In this document: in pieces, positions 43,620-51,924 of the stretch
Layout: each line of letters opens with the position of its first letter
How positions within the stretch are numbered: the first letter of the stretch is position 1
Origin: Lophium mytilinum
Taxonomy: Eukaryota; Ascomycota; Dothideomycetes; Mytilinidiales; Mytilinidiaceae
Assembly (NCBI GenBank): GCA_010093605.1
Contig: MU004196.1
Coordinates: 1,317,454 to 1,381,453, forward strand
Length of the DNA: 64,000 bases
Reading direction: 5' to 3'
Notes under the pieces: generated by a model
Databases searched by the model: none
What the model was told of the DNA's origin: nothing
The model's input: only the letters and a program-made list of their open reading frames with translations
Made by a program: the position numbers and the translations under genes

Positions 43620-43767
43620 GGGAAGTATCTCAGGGTAGAATCACCTGATCTATGCGAGCAGGCAAACTATGTCGAGCTGAGAGTTTTGTTCCCATTCATG
43701 ACTAGTGGATGCCCAAGTTCATGGGAGATCGAATGCCAGGGAGCTGCTTCTAGGGCGGCTTAGACCA

Positions 43768-44460
43768 TTACACGTCGTCACCGTCCCAGAAGCCAGAGGA
43801 ACCGCCATCGCGGCGGGAAGCATTGCCAGTCCGACGGGATGTCTCCCGTGTGCGCTGGGAATTGCCGGATGTCTGTTGCGAACCTTCAGTTCCGCGGCCC
43901 ACTCCATTCAGGAACTCATTGCGCAGCCCCCGCACACTGCTTGGAGCTGCTGTGCGGGTGGACTGGTGCGGCTGACGGTGCGTGGACTGGTGGGTTTGAC
44001 GAGTCGTGGATTGCTGAGTTTGGCGAGACGTAGACTGGTGCGGTAGTCCAGACGTGGACCGCTGTGGTTGGCGGCGGGTGGACTGCTGGCTGCTCGTGTA
44101 CGACGGCGCTGGCCGACGCTGGGAGCCATACTGTGTGTGGCTACGGCCACCTAGCCGGCTCTCAAGCGGATCCTCGCGGACCCGTCCGAGCAGAGCATCA
44201 ATGTCGCGCCGATCTTGCTCGATCTCCGCTCTCTTAGCTATGCTCTCTTTTGCACGCTCGCGCCGCTCTTCCGCCATCTCCGCTTTCCTGGCATCGCTCT
44301 CTTTTTCAAACTTCACCCTATTGGCTTTATGCCTCGCCTCCATCTCGACCATGTCCCTTGCGTGGCGAGCATCTATTTCAGCAAGGTCTCGGTTGCCTTT
44401 GGCGATGATGCCCTCGACGCGCCTGGCCTCCTCTTCATCGGTGCGGAAGCTTGAAGGCAT
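43768..44460 (-). CDS. Member 2 of the tandem family: coiled coil plus Gln/Ser/Thr/Arg repeats
   Basis: 230 residues, ATG at 44460. Residues about 8-95 are almost wholly charged and helix-forming with Ala/Met/Ile spacing ('RDMVEMEARHKANRVKFEKE', 'EERRERAKESIAKRAEIEQD'), a likely coiled coil. Residues about 115-180 are short repeats of the type '(R)Q.QQST.RQ.HQST'. The tail 'RGLRNEFLNGVGRGTEGS' and 'GNASRRDGGSSGFWDGDDV' is shared with member 3, and its GGSS core with member 5. No signal peptide, membrane segment or known domain; very basic middle part. It has a TATA-like box 160 bp upstream and a hairpin element about 150-185 bp past its stop. Function unknown. Confidence 0.7.
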   Translation of the reverse strand: MPSSFRTDEEEARRVEGIIAKGNRDLAEIDARHARDMVEMEARHKANRVKFEKESDARKAEMAEERRERAKESIAKRAEIEQDRRDIDALLGRVREDPLESRLGGRSHTQYGSQRRPAPSYTSSQQSTRRQPQRSTSGLPHQSTSRQTQQSTTRQTHQSTHRQPHQSTRTAAPSSVRGLRNEFLNGVGRGTEGSQQTSGNSQRTRETSRRTGNASRRDGGSSGFWDGDDV

Positions 44461-44616
44461 ATTGCTGTGGTAGCCTGTGCTGTTCTGCGAACCTGTAGGA
44501 ATTTTGAGGTTCTGGAAGTTCTAGTGTTATGAGCTGTTGGTAGAAGAAGCTTTGAGTGTCTTGAGTTTTCTGAGGACTTGGTGAAGAAGAAAAGGTTGAG
44601 GGCGGGATTAGAAGGC

Positions 44617-44625
44617 CTTATATAC
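44617..44625 (-). promoter_or_regulatory. TATA-like box of family member 2
   Basis: Minus strand AGTATATAAGGCC, 160 bp before ATG 44460, in the same setting (GAAGAAGAAAAGG on the plus strand nearby) as member 3. Confidence 0.55.
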
Positions 44626-44970
44626 TGATTTATTGTAAGTAGACTATGGTGTAATAACTAAACAGTGCTTCTTTGTAACTTGTATATTGTGCAAGAACAA
44701 TGTATTCGTGTACTAGTTGATGATACTTCCAAGAAGTTTGCCTTCATTTATGAGTGGCGAGGCAAAGAATCAGGGTAAAAGAAGTCACGGTGAAAAGGCT
44801 AAGAGTATCTTGCTTTAGTATGATATGCGCATGAATCAGGTACTAGCTTTAAGTATTTGGGAGCTCCTATATGGAGTCAGAAGAAACAGTACGAATATGA
44901 GATGGGAAAGTCAATAGTGTTCGTGCAAGGTATTGATTTGTATTGTAGAAGTGGATAGATAGAAAGCTCT

Positions 44971-45006
44971 TCGTTGGTTGCACGTATGTGCAATTAATTC
45001 CAACGT
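44971..45006. repeat. Hairpin element copy S4, 3' of family member 3
   Basis: TCGTTGG, TT, GCAC, GTAT, GTGC, eight bases, CCAACGT. Six outer pairs (CGTTGG/CCAACG). Followed by GCTGGCCGTG and TGACACG as in S1. About 160-195 bp past the stop at 45167. Confidence 0.7.
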
Positions 45007-45166
45007 GCTGGCCGTGTAAGTATGACACGCACCAGCTAGGGTGAGAACTCTCTGAGCGAAGTCACCTGATTTATCTGCGCCGGCATTTCATGCCTAACTG
45101 TGAACCTCGCAGATATTTATTCGCTATTGAGAAGCGACTTCAAGATACCTCTATTGGGTAAGACAG

Positions 45167-45676
45167 CTAATTGTCATTGACGTCCCAGAAGCCAGAGGAG
45201 CCGCCATTGCAGCTGGAAGCATTGCCAGTACGCTCGCCCTGTGAGTGGCTAGATGTTCCATTGGAACCCCCAGTCGCGCGGCCCACGCCATTCAGGAATG
45301 TATCCCGCATCCCCCGCGCACTGCTTGGAGCTGCTGTGCGGGTAGATTGAGATTGACGGTGCGTGGACTGTTGCAGTTGGCGAGACGTGGAGTGCCCTGG
45401 CTGGCGACGGGTGGATTGCTGGCTGGTGGTGTGCGCTGGGCGAGGATCCTCGCGGAGCCTGGCGAGGAAGGTATCAGTCTCGCGCCGCTCTTCTGCGTTA
45501 TTGCTCGGATACCTCGCCTCAATATCGGCTATTTTCTTTTCGTAGTCGATGTTGCGCTGTTCCATGCGGGCGTCGATCTCGGCAATTTCGGCCTCAAACT
45601 TGGCCCTCTTCTCTTAAAGAGTTCGGACGGGTTGGCCGTGGGATCGATCAGCACCGGTGCGGGAGCTTCCAGGCAT
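45167..45676 (-). pseudogene. Member 3 of the tandem family, broken by one in-frame stop
   Basis: From ATG 45676 ('MPGSSRTGADRSHGQPVRTL') the frame meets TAA at 45614-45616 and then continues in the same frame with 'EKRAKFEAEIAEIDARMEQR', matching the coiled coil of member 2, and on to the family tail 'RGMRDTFLNGVGRATGGS' and 'GNASSCNGGSSGFWDVNDN'. No intron could remove the TAA. An in-frame ATG further upstream (45787) would add 37 residues but does not avoid the stop. A 132-residue product could still start at Met 45565. One transition (CAA to TAA) would explain the lesion. The TATA-like box and 3' hairpin are still present, so the loss is recent. Confidence 0.7.
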
Positions 45677-46646
45677 GTTGGGTCCTGTGTTGTGGGTAGA
45701 ACCGGTATTGGTGGTGATTCTGGTTGTTTGAGTTTTTGGGAAGCTGTGGAAGGAAGCTTTGAGTGTCTTGATGTTGTCTGAAGACATGGTGAAGAAGAAA
45801 AGATGAGGGCTGGATCGGATGGGCTTATATATCGATTTGCTGTAGCTCCGCAATGCGATATGTTCAATAGCACCATGTTGTGGGTAGCTACACTGTGTGA
45901 TGTTGATGAACAATGTGATATAAAAGGTCATATACTCTCTCAACACTGCGCCTGGTATATTGGCGCTGTGTATTATTAATGAACAGTGCGATTGGCTGCA
46001 TTCCACGGCTCTTTCCGTGAACACTGGGAAGTCGAGCATGAATGGAGCTGGAAATCCTACAGTCCTAGGATATATACTCGAGAGCTCTCAGTAGTCGTCT
46101 CAAAACTGCCGCTAAAAGAATTCGGAAATTTCGACTACGATTCGGAGATCGATGAAGTAGAAGATAGACAGTTGGGCAACTAACAGATCATCGACTACCT
46201 TCTAGATACCTTGCAGTGGCGAGGTGCGAGAGGTATGAAAGCTAAAACAGCTATGATGTGCTTATGAGATAGCTGTGCGACGTCGTATTTTAGGCGCAAC
46301 TGACCCTTCAGTGACATTCTCATATCGGCGAGGTAGGGGTACCAGCGGAGATCGATGGTAGTCAAGCATGGGCGGCACTAGATTTGATAAGAAGAGAAGT
46401 CACACATATTTGGAATGGACAAAAGTATGGAGAATGTGTTGTTTTCGGCTTAAGATGCTAGGGTTACCTATTGGTAGCAAACGTATGCCAAGGAGCAGGC
46501 TCTCGCCTAAGGCTATCAGAGAGGGGGAACCAAACGAATCTGCGAAGTTCATCGATTTTCTGGATTACCCTTCCATCATCTCAGGCGGATTTAGCTGGGT
46601 CCTGTGGCGAGAGGTAGCAGATGCATAGCCCATCCGCGATCAATAT
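45677..46646. other. Spacer between family members 3 and 4
   Basis: Promoter side of member 3 and 3' side of member 4. No hairpin copy found here. An open piece on the plus strand at 45986-46183 has no domain or good start and is not called. Confidence 0.45.
45825..45832 (-). promoter_or_regulatory. TATA-like box of family member 3
   Basis: Minus strand GATATATAAGCC, 152 bp before ATG 45676. The 5' untranslated part is close to that of member 2 (shared ACACTCAAAGCTTC). Confidence 0.55.
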
Positions 46647-47474
46647 CTACCAAAGACCGAGAGCCGATAGCGTGGCACTCACCAAATTTACGTTGGTGGC
46701 AGGCTCGGCTGGCGTCTTGGCTGGATTCTCGGCTGCTGTCTTGGTTGGTGTCGCCGCTGGGAGATTCGTGTTTGGCCGAGTTTTCGCAGACGGTTCCCGG
46801 TGCGAGCTCGATTGCCACGATCGCCCGGCAAGAGAATCGGACAACAGAATATACGAATCGCGATGGCGAAGTCGAGTAGATCCAGACTCTTGTCGTGCGC
46901 GAGGTTGGCTTATGGAATGTCGTGTTGAATAGGGCTCGTAACGAGCCTCATTGCGCTGCCAGTCTCCGCCGGATCGCCTACGTGACTGTGAGCTCGGGGG
47001 CAGATCACCCGTCCGCAAAGACTGTGAGCTTCGACGCGAGTCACCTGTCCGTGAAGACTGTGAGCTTTGGCGCCCGTCGCTGCTCTTGAGCGTGCCACCC
47101 GTCCGCGATGACTGTGAGCTCTGACGCCCCCCACCGTTCCGGTGCGAGTCACCCGTATGCAAAGGCAGAGACTCGCTCTTCAGAAAGGACGGTAGCGACG
47201 GGCGGGACGTCCTGTCGGGGATGACCTGGTCGGCCTTGGCAAACCTCACCGTCTTCTTGGACCTGCCATGCCTTCCAGCTTTGCGGAGGGCACCTTTCGC
47301 GCGCCTGGATTCCCTGCGTTGGTGGGTCACATCCGGGGCGTGGGCTGGATCATCCAGCCGTCGACGCTCTGATAGCGTGCTCAGGATCGGCTGGGAATCC
47401 CGATCGGAGCTCCTAGCGTAGGGGTTCGGCCCCCGACGGGAGTAGCCGGTGGTGTGACGAGATGCAGGAGGCAT
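46647..47474 (-). CDS. Member 4 of the tandem family: basic Ser/Arg/Gly repeat protein
   Basis: 275 residues, ATG at 47474. It begins 'MPPASRHTTGYSRRGPNPYA', like the start of member 5. The middle holds repeats built on 'GRQSSQSSRTGDSRRSSQSL' that recur four to five times (DNA motif GACTGTGAGCT on the plus strand near 46984, 47019, 47056 and 47109). The C-terminus is Ala/Pro/Thr-rich and ends 'LVSATLSALGLW'. There is no long coiled coil, unlike members 2 and 3, so membership rests on position, strand, promoter layout (TATA-like box 146 bp upstream), the shared 5' untranslated sequence AAGCTTCCCAAAAATC, and composition. Probably intrinsically disordered. No known domain. Confidence 0.6.
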   Translation of the reverse strand: MPPASRHTTGYSRRGPNPYARSSDRDSQPILSTLSERRRLDDPAHAPDVTHQRRESRRAKGALRKAGRHGRSKKTVRFAKADQVIPDRTSRPSLPSFLKSESLPLHTGDSHRNGGGRQSSQSSRTGGTLKSSDGRQSSQSSRTGDSRRSSQSLRTGDLPPSSQSRRRSGGDWQRNEARYEPYSTRHSISQPRARQESGSTRLRHRDSYILLSDSLAGRSWQSSSHREPSAKTRPNTNLPAATPTKTAAENPAKTPAEPATNVNLVSATLSALGLW

Positions 47475-47616
47475 TGTCGTCTGGGTGTTGGCTAGTGGAA
47501 TTTGGGGGTTTGAGTCTGTGATTTTTGGGAAGCTTGGAAGATGGGTATGAACTTGTGTTTCGAAGCTTGGAAGACTCGATTTGGTGCAGAGGAGAATAAG
47601 AGCGGAGTAAAAGCGT

Positions 47617-47624
47617 TTTATATA
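47617..47624 (-). promoter_or_regulatory. TATA-like box of family member 4
   Basis: Minus strand ACTATATAAAACGC, about 146 bp before ATG 47474. Confidence 0.55.
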
Positions 47625-48219
47625 GTTTCATCTTTGGCCCATACAATGGTATGTTGCCCTTCACAATCGACTCTACCCTTGAGTTATCGTCTTTGAACGT
47701 ACACAATGAGTGCTATTCGTGCACAATAAGCTTCGAAAGAGTTGTAGGACGATGGATGATGACGAATGGTAAGCGTGGGAGCTGAAGGATGGCATCGAAG
47801 ATCGCCATGATGTCCATGCTTAGGGAAGAATAATGAACCCTGGGTATGACGCCGAGTTTCGAGAATTCCAGGCTTCAGGAGACTGCCAATTTTGACTTTT
47901 GATTCAAAATCCGGAATTCTGAATGTACGACTATCAAGGACAGACACTAGGGATTTGGAAAGCAAGACCGAAACGTCATATTGTCTAGCCGTAGGGCGCC
48001 CCCAAATATATAATCCGAGCAGGGGTGTGCAGGGCTGAAAAGGGAACATGTAGACTCCTGGTTTTGTTCCTGAGACATGTTTCCTCTTCACAGGACGCAC
48101 GGATGGGATCAAGGGAACAGGACACTCACGACAAGTTTGAAATCAGTGCAGGCAAACAGAGCAGAAAAGAGTAGATGTAAGTGGAATGTATTTTTCGCCT
48201 GATAGGGTGATGTTCTCAC

Positions 48220-48256
48220 ACGTTGGTGGCACCTATGTGCACATGAAACCCAACGC
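48220..48256. repeat. Hairpin element copy S5, 3' of family member 5
   Basis: ACGTTGG, TG, GCAC, CTAT, GTGC, nine bases, CCAACGC. Outer arms CGTTGG/CCAACG pair at six positions. About 155-190 bp past the stop at 48411. Confidence 0.7.
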
Positions 48257-48410
48257 GTAAGGGGAAAGGACTAGGCAGCTTGATTCAAAGCTATGCCGCT
48301 CAGCGCATTATGCTAAGCTTGAGGCTCTCACCACTTGATGTTAATGCCCGAATCCAGGGCCTGTCGATGTCGACTTCCGTAGTATGAGATATTTAGTAGC
48401 CATCTCCATT

Positions 48411-49250
48411 CTAGAAGTTTGACGAGCCACCGTTGCGGTGAGCAGACTCATCTTGACGACGAGAGGCGTCCTGTGTGCGCGTTGGCCGAGAATCTCGAGC
48501 GGTTCGATGAGAGGATGCGGCGATGCGCCGAGAAGGCTCATCATGACGACGAGTGGTGCCTTGTGCATGCGTTATTCGGGAATCTCCAGTGGTCTGCTGG
48601 GAGGATCCAGCGATTCGCCGAGAAGGCTCATGCTTACCACGAGTGGTGCCCTGTGCACGCGTTGTTCGGGAATCTCCAGTAGTCTGCTGGGAAGATCCAG
48701 TGATACGTCGGGAAGGCTCATCCTGACGACGAGTGGTGGCCTGTGTAAGAGTCGACCGAGAATCTACAGTGGTTCGCTGGGAGACTCCAGCGACGCGCGC
48801 TACCTCACGAGCCAACCCGTCACGAAGCCCACGCGCACGATCGGGCTCAACCGCGAAAGTCGGACGAGCTTGAGAGTGGCTGGTCTGAGGACGTCGGCTC
48901 CCGGGCCGATTGCGTTCCTGGCGCTCTATCTCAAGCTCAGCTAGCTCTTTCACAAATGCAACGTAGTCGCGATCGGATTTGGCTGCGCTGGCATTGCATT
49001 CGGCGAGGATGGCATCGAATTCGCCTTGGATGGCATCGAATTCACCTTGGATGCGATCCATGGAAGCTAGCGTTCGATCCCACTCGCGTAGCGAATGCTG
49101 CGCCTCGTCTAGAAGGCGGCTTGGGTCATCTGGATGACGGCGGTCTTGTCGAGTGGTACGGCTCGACTCCTGATAGGAGCGGCCGGTGTTGTGAGATGGC
49201 TGAGAAGGCATGCCGGAACGGCCGTTGTTGCGCGTCGACTCGGAAGGCAT
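48411..49250 (-). CDS. Member 5 of the tandem family: coiled coil plus four 30-residue repeats
   Basis: 279 residues from ATG 49250 ('MPSESTRNNGRSGMPSQPS'); open frame further upstream lacks an ATG and crosses the TATA-like box. Residues about 55-130 are helix-forming ('REWDRTLASMDRIQGEFDAI', 'EFDAILAECNASAAKSDRDY', 'KELAELEIERQERN'). Then 'RARGLRDGLAREVARVAG' resembles the 'RGLRNEFLNGVGR' segment of member 2. Four 30-residue repeats follow ('EPSRRIAGSSQQTTGDSR' core), matching exact 90 bp DNA units. The end, 'HRNGGSSNF', recalls the 'DGGSSGFWD' tail of members 2 and 3. TATA-like box 137 bp upstream; hairpin 3' of the gene. No known domain. Confidence 0.7.
   Translation of the reverse strand: MPSESTRNNGRSGMPSQPSHNTGRSYQESSRTTRQDRRHPDDPSRLLDEAQHSLREWDRTLASMDRIQGEFDAIQGEFDAILAECNASAAKSDRDYVAFVKELAELEIERQERNRPGSRRPQTSHSQARPTFAVEPDRARGLRDGLAREVARVAGVSQRTTVDSRSTLTQATTRRQDEPSRRITGSSQQTTGDSRTTRAQGTTRGKHEPSRRIAGSSQQTTGDSRITHAQGTTRRHDEPSRRIAASSHRTARDSRPTRTQDASRRQDESAHRNGGSSNF
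48430..48795 (-). repeat. Four 90 bp in-frame tandem units in family member 5
   Basis: GACGACGAG(A/T)GG... starts at 48457, 48547, 48637 (TACCACGAG here) and 48727, exactly 90 bp apart, each encoding about 30 residues. The middle two units are the most alike, as expected for recent expansion. Confidence 0.85.
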
Positions 49251-49383
49251 ACCGAATGTCTGGTGGTGGTGGGTTGGGATTGTGAAGTTTGAGTTTGGAA
49301 TTTTGGGTAAGCTTTGTGAGTACTTGGAAGCTTGAACGAAACTCAGTTTGGTGAAAAATGAAACGAGAGGTGAGCCGAGGGGC

Positions 49384-49392
49384 TTTATGTAC
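49384..49392 (-). promoter_or_regulatory. TATA-like box of family member 5
   Basis: Minus strand GTACATAAAGCCCC, 137 bp before ATG 49250; one base off the usual TATA core. Confidence 0.4.
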
Positions 49393-49728
49393 TCCCATCT
49401 TGGGATCAAAAGACCACATATGTGCAATTACAATGAAACCTACGTTTGAAAGATGTGTGCTGTAATGGACACAATGAGTATTGTTCGTGCACAATGACTT
49501 CAACAGAATCCACCTGGAAATAGAACGATGGTACCTGAGGAGATTTGGGGAACTTTACCAAGAATTCCTGCTAGCGAGGCCCTTTCTGAGAACCCATCGG
49601 TGGGAACCGTCGAGCTGATTGCGGGCTCAACACGGTGTAGGACGAACATTCGGAGTATATTCCAACGTCATCTTACCCCCCATAGCAACCCTATATACTC
49701 CCTTTCCTATATAGTTAATGTAATAAGA

Positions 49729-50235
49729 TAGTGATGGAAATGGACTGGAGTAGACTGGATGAAGCCTTTAATCCACGCGGTCCACTAGAAATCGCTGTAG
49801 AGCTCCAGGAGCGCCAGGAGCTCTACAATAGGGCTAAGGGTTACCTAATATAGCTAGTATCTATCTAAGAAGAGTTTAGTGTAGGTAAGTTTTAGGTGAA
49901 AGGTTTAAAGAGCCTTATATATTACTATTAGCTTATAGGTTTATAGCTAAATAACAGCTAGAAAGGTAATAGAGCTTATAGAGTAGGCATTTTAGAAGAT
50001 CTAGAAGGTAACTAGCACGCAAAAGCTATGTAAAAATTACGTAAGTATTACGTGACTATTTGCCTGAACCAATTAGAACCTAAGAAATATTGGCCTAGGA
50101 AGCCATTAGAGCGCCAGGATTATCTATAACCTTTAATCCACGCGGTCCAAATAGAAACCCAGTCTAATCTAAAGCTTTCTTCGGGTGGCTCTATCTAGTC
50201 CAAGTCTAAATGGCTCCAGTCCATTTCCATTACTG
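49729..50235. mobile_element. 507 bp non-autonomous hAT element (MITE) with 8 bp target-site duplication
   Basis: Terminal inverted repeats of 22 bp (49729-49750 and 50214-50235) match at 20 positions and end CAGT(G/A)ATGG...; the left end now starts T. The flanking 8 bp are TAATAAGA (49721-49728) and CAACAAGA (50236-50243): one duplication with two C-to-T changes on the left copy. The left 120 bp match the right end of the hAT remnant at 12870-12995. CCTTTAATCCACGCGGTCCA occurs at 49765 and 50130 as a direct repeat. It encodes no transposase. It lies between family members 5 and 6. Confidence 0.85.
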
Positions 50236-50643
50236 CAACAAGAGTTCACCATTATTAGGCGTTTTAGCCAGCAATCACGAGTCTCAAGGAGATTGATCAT
50301 TACCAACAGACCAGTGATATAGGAAAGATTCGAACTATCGAGGCATTTGACACGCTTCAATGCAAGTCATATGAGCGGTATGGGAATGTGGTGATTTGTA
50401 AGATGGGATTGGGGTTGCATAGATTGATGCACGGGAGAAATTATGGCGCATTGGAAGCGTATTGACCATCACCTAGCTGCGGGAGAAAGACACATGCTAT
50501 GAAAGACGACGCATCAAGTATGAGACACGAGCACGGGCGTCGTGCACCTCAGGCTACGACATGTTCGATGTCGAAACGCTTGGATCCCGCCCATACTTCA
50601 TAAAATCGGTTCGGTGAGTGACGACTCGCAAGGCATCATGCTC

Positions 50644-51216
50644 TCAGAAATTGTCAATGATATCATCAAAATGATGATCACCTCCAGCTTTCTTCTCAGG
50701 CTTCCGACGACTAGTGGACCTATGTCGGGGGGGTGCGCCGGGTATCACTGCCCTCGCTGTGGACCGCTTCCGTTCGCGCGATCGACCATCACCATCACCC
50801 GCCTTTCCTAGGCGAGGCTCGATGGCGGCATCGAAGGACGCTTCATTCTCCGCAGGATCGACTACTCGCGTCCTTGACCGATTCCTGGAGGCCTCGCGAC
50901 GGAGTACGGCGGGTACCTGCTTCTTGGAGTGCGTGCGCTGAAGTGGTGGTGCCCCGATTGTCATGGAGCGCTTACGCTCCAGCCTTGACCTACTCCATTC
51001 ACTCGCGGCTTCATCCATCGCGGGATCCACTGAACGACCCCGGTTCTCTTCGGTGACATGGCTCCGCTGGTATTCTTCTCGAAGAGCGTGGTATTGCTTG
51101 GCTCGCTCTTCTCCAATAGCCCGAGTCTTCTCTTCGAGGCCGCGTTGGAGATCTCCTATCACGGCTACCAATTCTGGGTCGGGCTTCTTCGCTGTCTCAG
51201 AGCCGCGCCTGGACAT
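50644..51216 (-). CDS. Member 6 of the tandem family: coiled coil, basic C-terminus
   Basis: 190 residues from ATG 51216 ('MSRRGSETAKKPDPELVAVI'); two codons upstream in the same frame lack an ATG. Residues about 15-55 form a charged helix ('LQRGLEEKTRAIGEERAKQY'). Two similar blocks follow, each with 'VDPA(M/E)(D/N)EA' and a basic 'ERKRSM..GAPP..R' segment (around residues 63-95 and 118-170), an internal duplication. The end is 'KKAGGDHHFDDIIDNF'. TATA-like box about 130 bp upstream. It is the least similar member; inclusion rests on strand, spacing, promoter layout and coiled coil plus basic tail. No known domain. Confidence 0.6.
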   Translation of the reverse strand: MSRRGSETAKKPDPELVAVIGDLQRGLEEKTRAIGEERAKQYHALREEYQRSHVTEENRGRSVDPAMDEAASEWSRSRLERKRSMTIGAPPLQRTHSKKQVPAVLRREASRNRSRTRVVDPAENEASFDAAIEPRLGKAGDGDGRSRERKRSTARAVIPGAPPRHRSTSRRKPEKKAGGDHHFDDIIDNF

Positions 51217-51344
51217 GGTCAAGTTGGTGTGTTTTTCTGGATTTTTAAGGGTTGTTGAAGATTTTGCTTGAAGATGCTAGGCAATAGTTTACAACGAATT
51301 CCAGTGTGGTGAGGGAGACGTCAAAAGAACGGAGTTGACGTGAT

Positions 51345-51353
51345 TCATATATC
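51345..51353 (-). promoter_or_regulatory. TATA-like box of family member 6
   Basis: Minus strand AGATATATGAATC, about 130 bp before ATG 51216. Confidence 0.4.
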
Positions 51354-51499
51354 TGCGCTATTGCTGTGCACAATGGTATAAACCCCTGTAAATTGAAATG
51401 TTTTTCTTGAATGTGTCCAGAGCGTGATGTTCGTGAACAATAGCTGATTGACATTCCTAGCTGTGTAGGCATGTAGGTGGGCAGCCAAGGACCATCACC

Positions 51500-51924
51500 A
51501 GTAACCTTCGCTGGCGCGACTATGATATACTTGCTACAAAGCAACCCCCCGTTGATCACCATCGTTCTGTGACGTCTGCGTGGTTCCTCAATAGACCGAG
51601 CACGACGGTCGCGAGCCTCTTTCAGCCTTGTCGTCTTTCGCTGCTGAGTTGAGGGCTCCGAGGGCGCACTCGGATCCGGGCTGAGGTTTGTGGATACAAT
51701 TTCACTGCCCAGCAAAATCATGGATACCGTAGGATTCATGGGATTCGCCGTGGCCAGCTTCGGGGGGTGCTGTCTGGCTGAATGGGGGGTGGTATTGCGA
51801 GTGGATGTCCGATCTGGAGGGAGTGGTGGCGGCCTCTAGTAAGGTGGCATTCTGGAGCATGTCCTATGAAGGTGGGTGTCGAGTTTTGATCTTGGGATGC
51901 TGGCGAAGGTGAGGGGATCTGCAT
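51500..51924 (-). CDS. Possible hypothetical gene, structure unresolved
   Basis: From ATG 51924 the minus strand is open for 62 codons ('MQIPSPSPASQDQNSTPTFI'), its stop overlapping another ATG (51739) in a different frame, which continues with a basic stretch ('QQRKTTRLKEARDRRARSIE'). A third frame also opens at an ATG near 51863. The pieces suggest a short gene with an intron that I could not place, or chance. No domain seen. Confidence 0.2.

Larger units (their letters stand above)
47475..48410. other. Spacer between family members 4 and 5
   Basis: Contains the promoter of member 4 and the hairpin at 48220-48256. An open frame at 47684-48112 on the minus strand lacks a domain and is not called. 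Confidence 0.45.

Noticed and set aside
47684-48112. 142-codon open frame on the minus strand between family members 4 and 5
   Set aside because: No domain, no similarity to the family, and lies in the 5' flank of member 4.
50310-50350. TTCGAA-containing motif resembling a tRNA B box
   Set aside because: No A box, no acceptor or anticodon stems can be formed around it.
51245-51500. Extension of an open frame across the promoter of family member 6
   Set aside because: It runs through the TATA-like box and leader of member 6 and has no domain.
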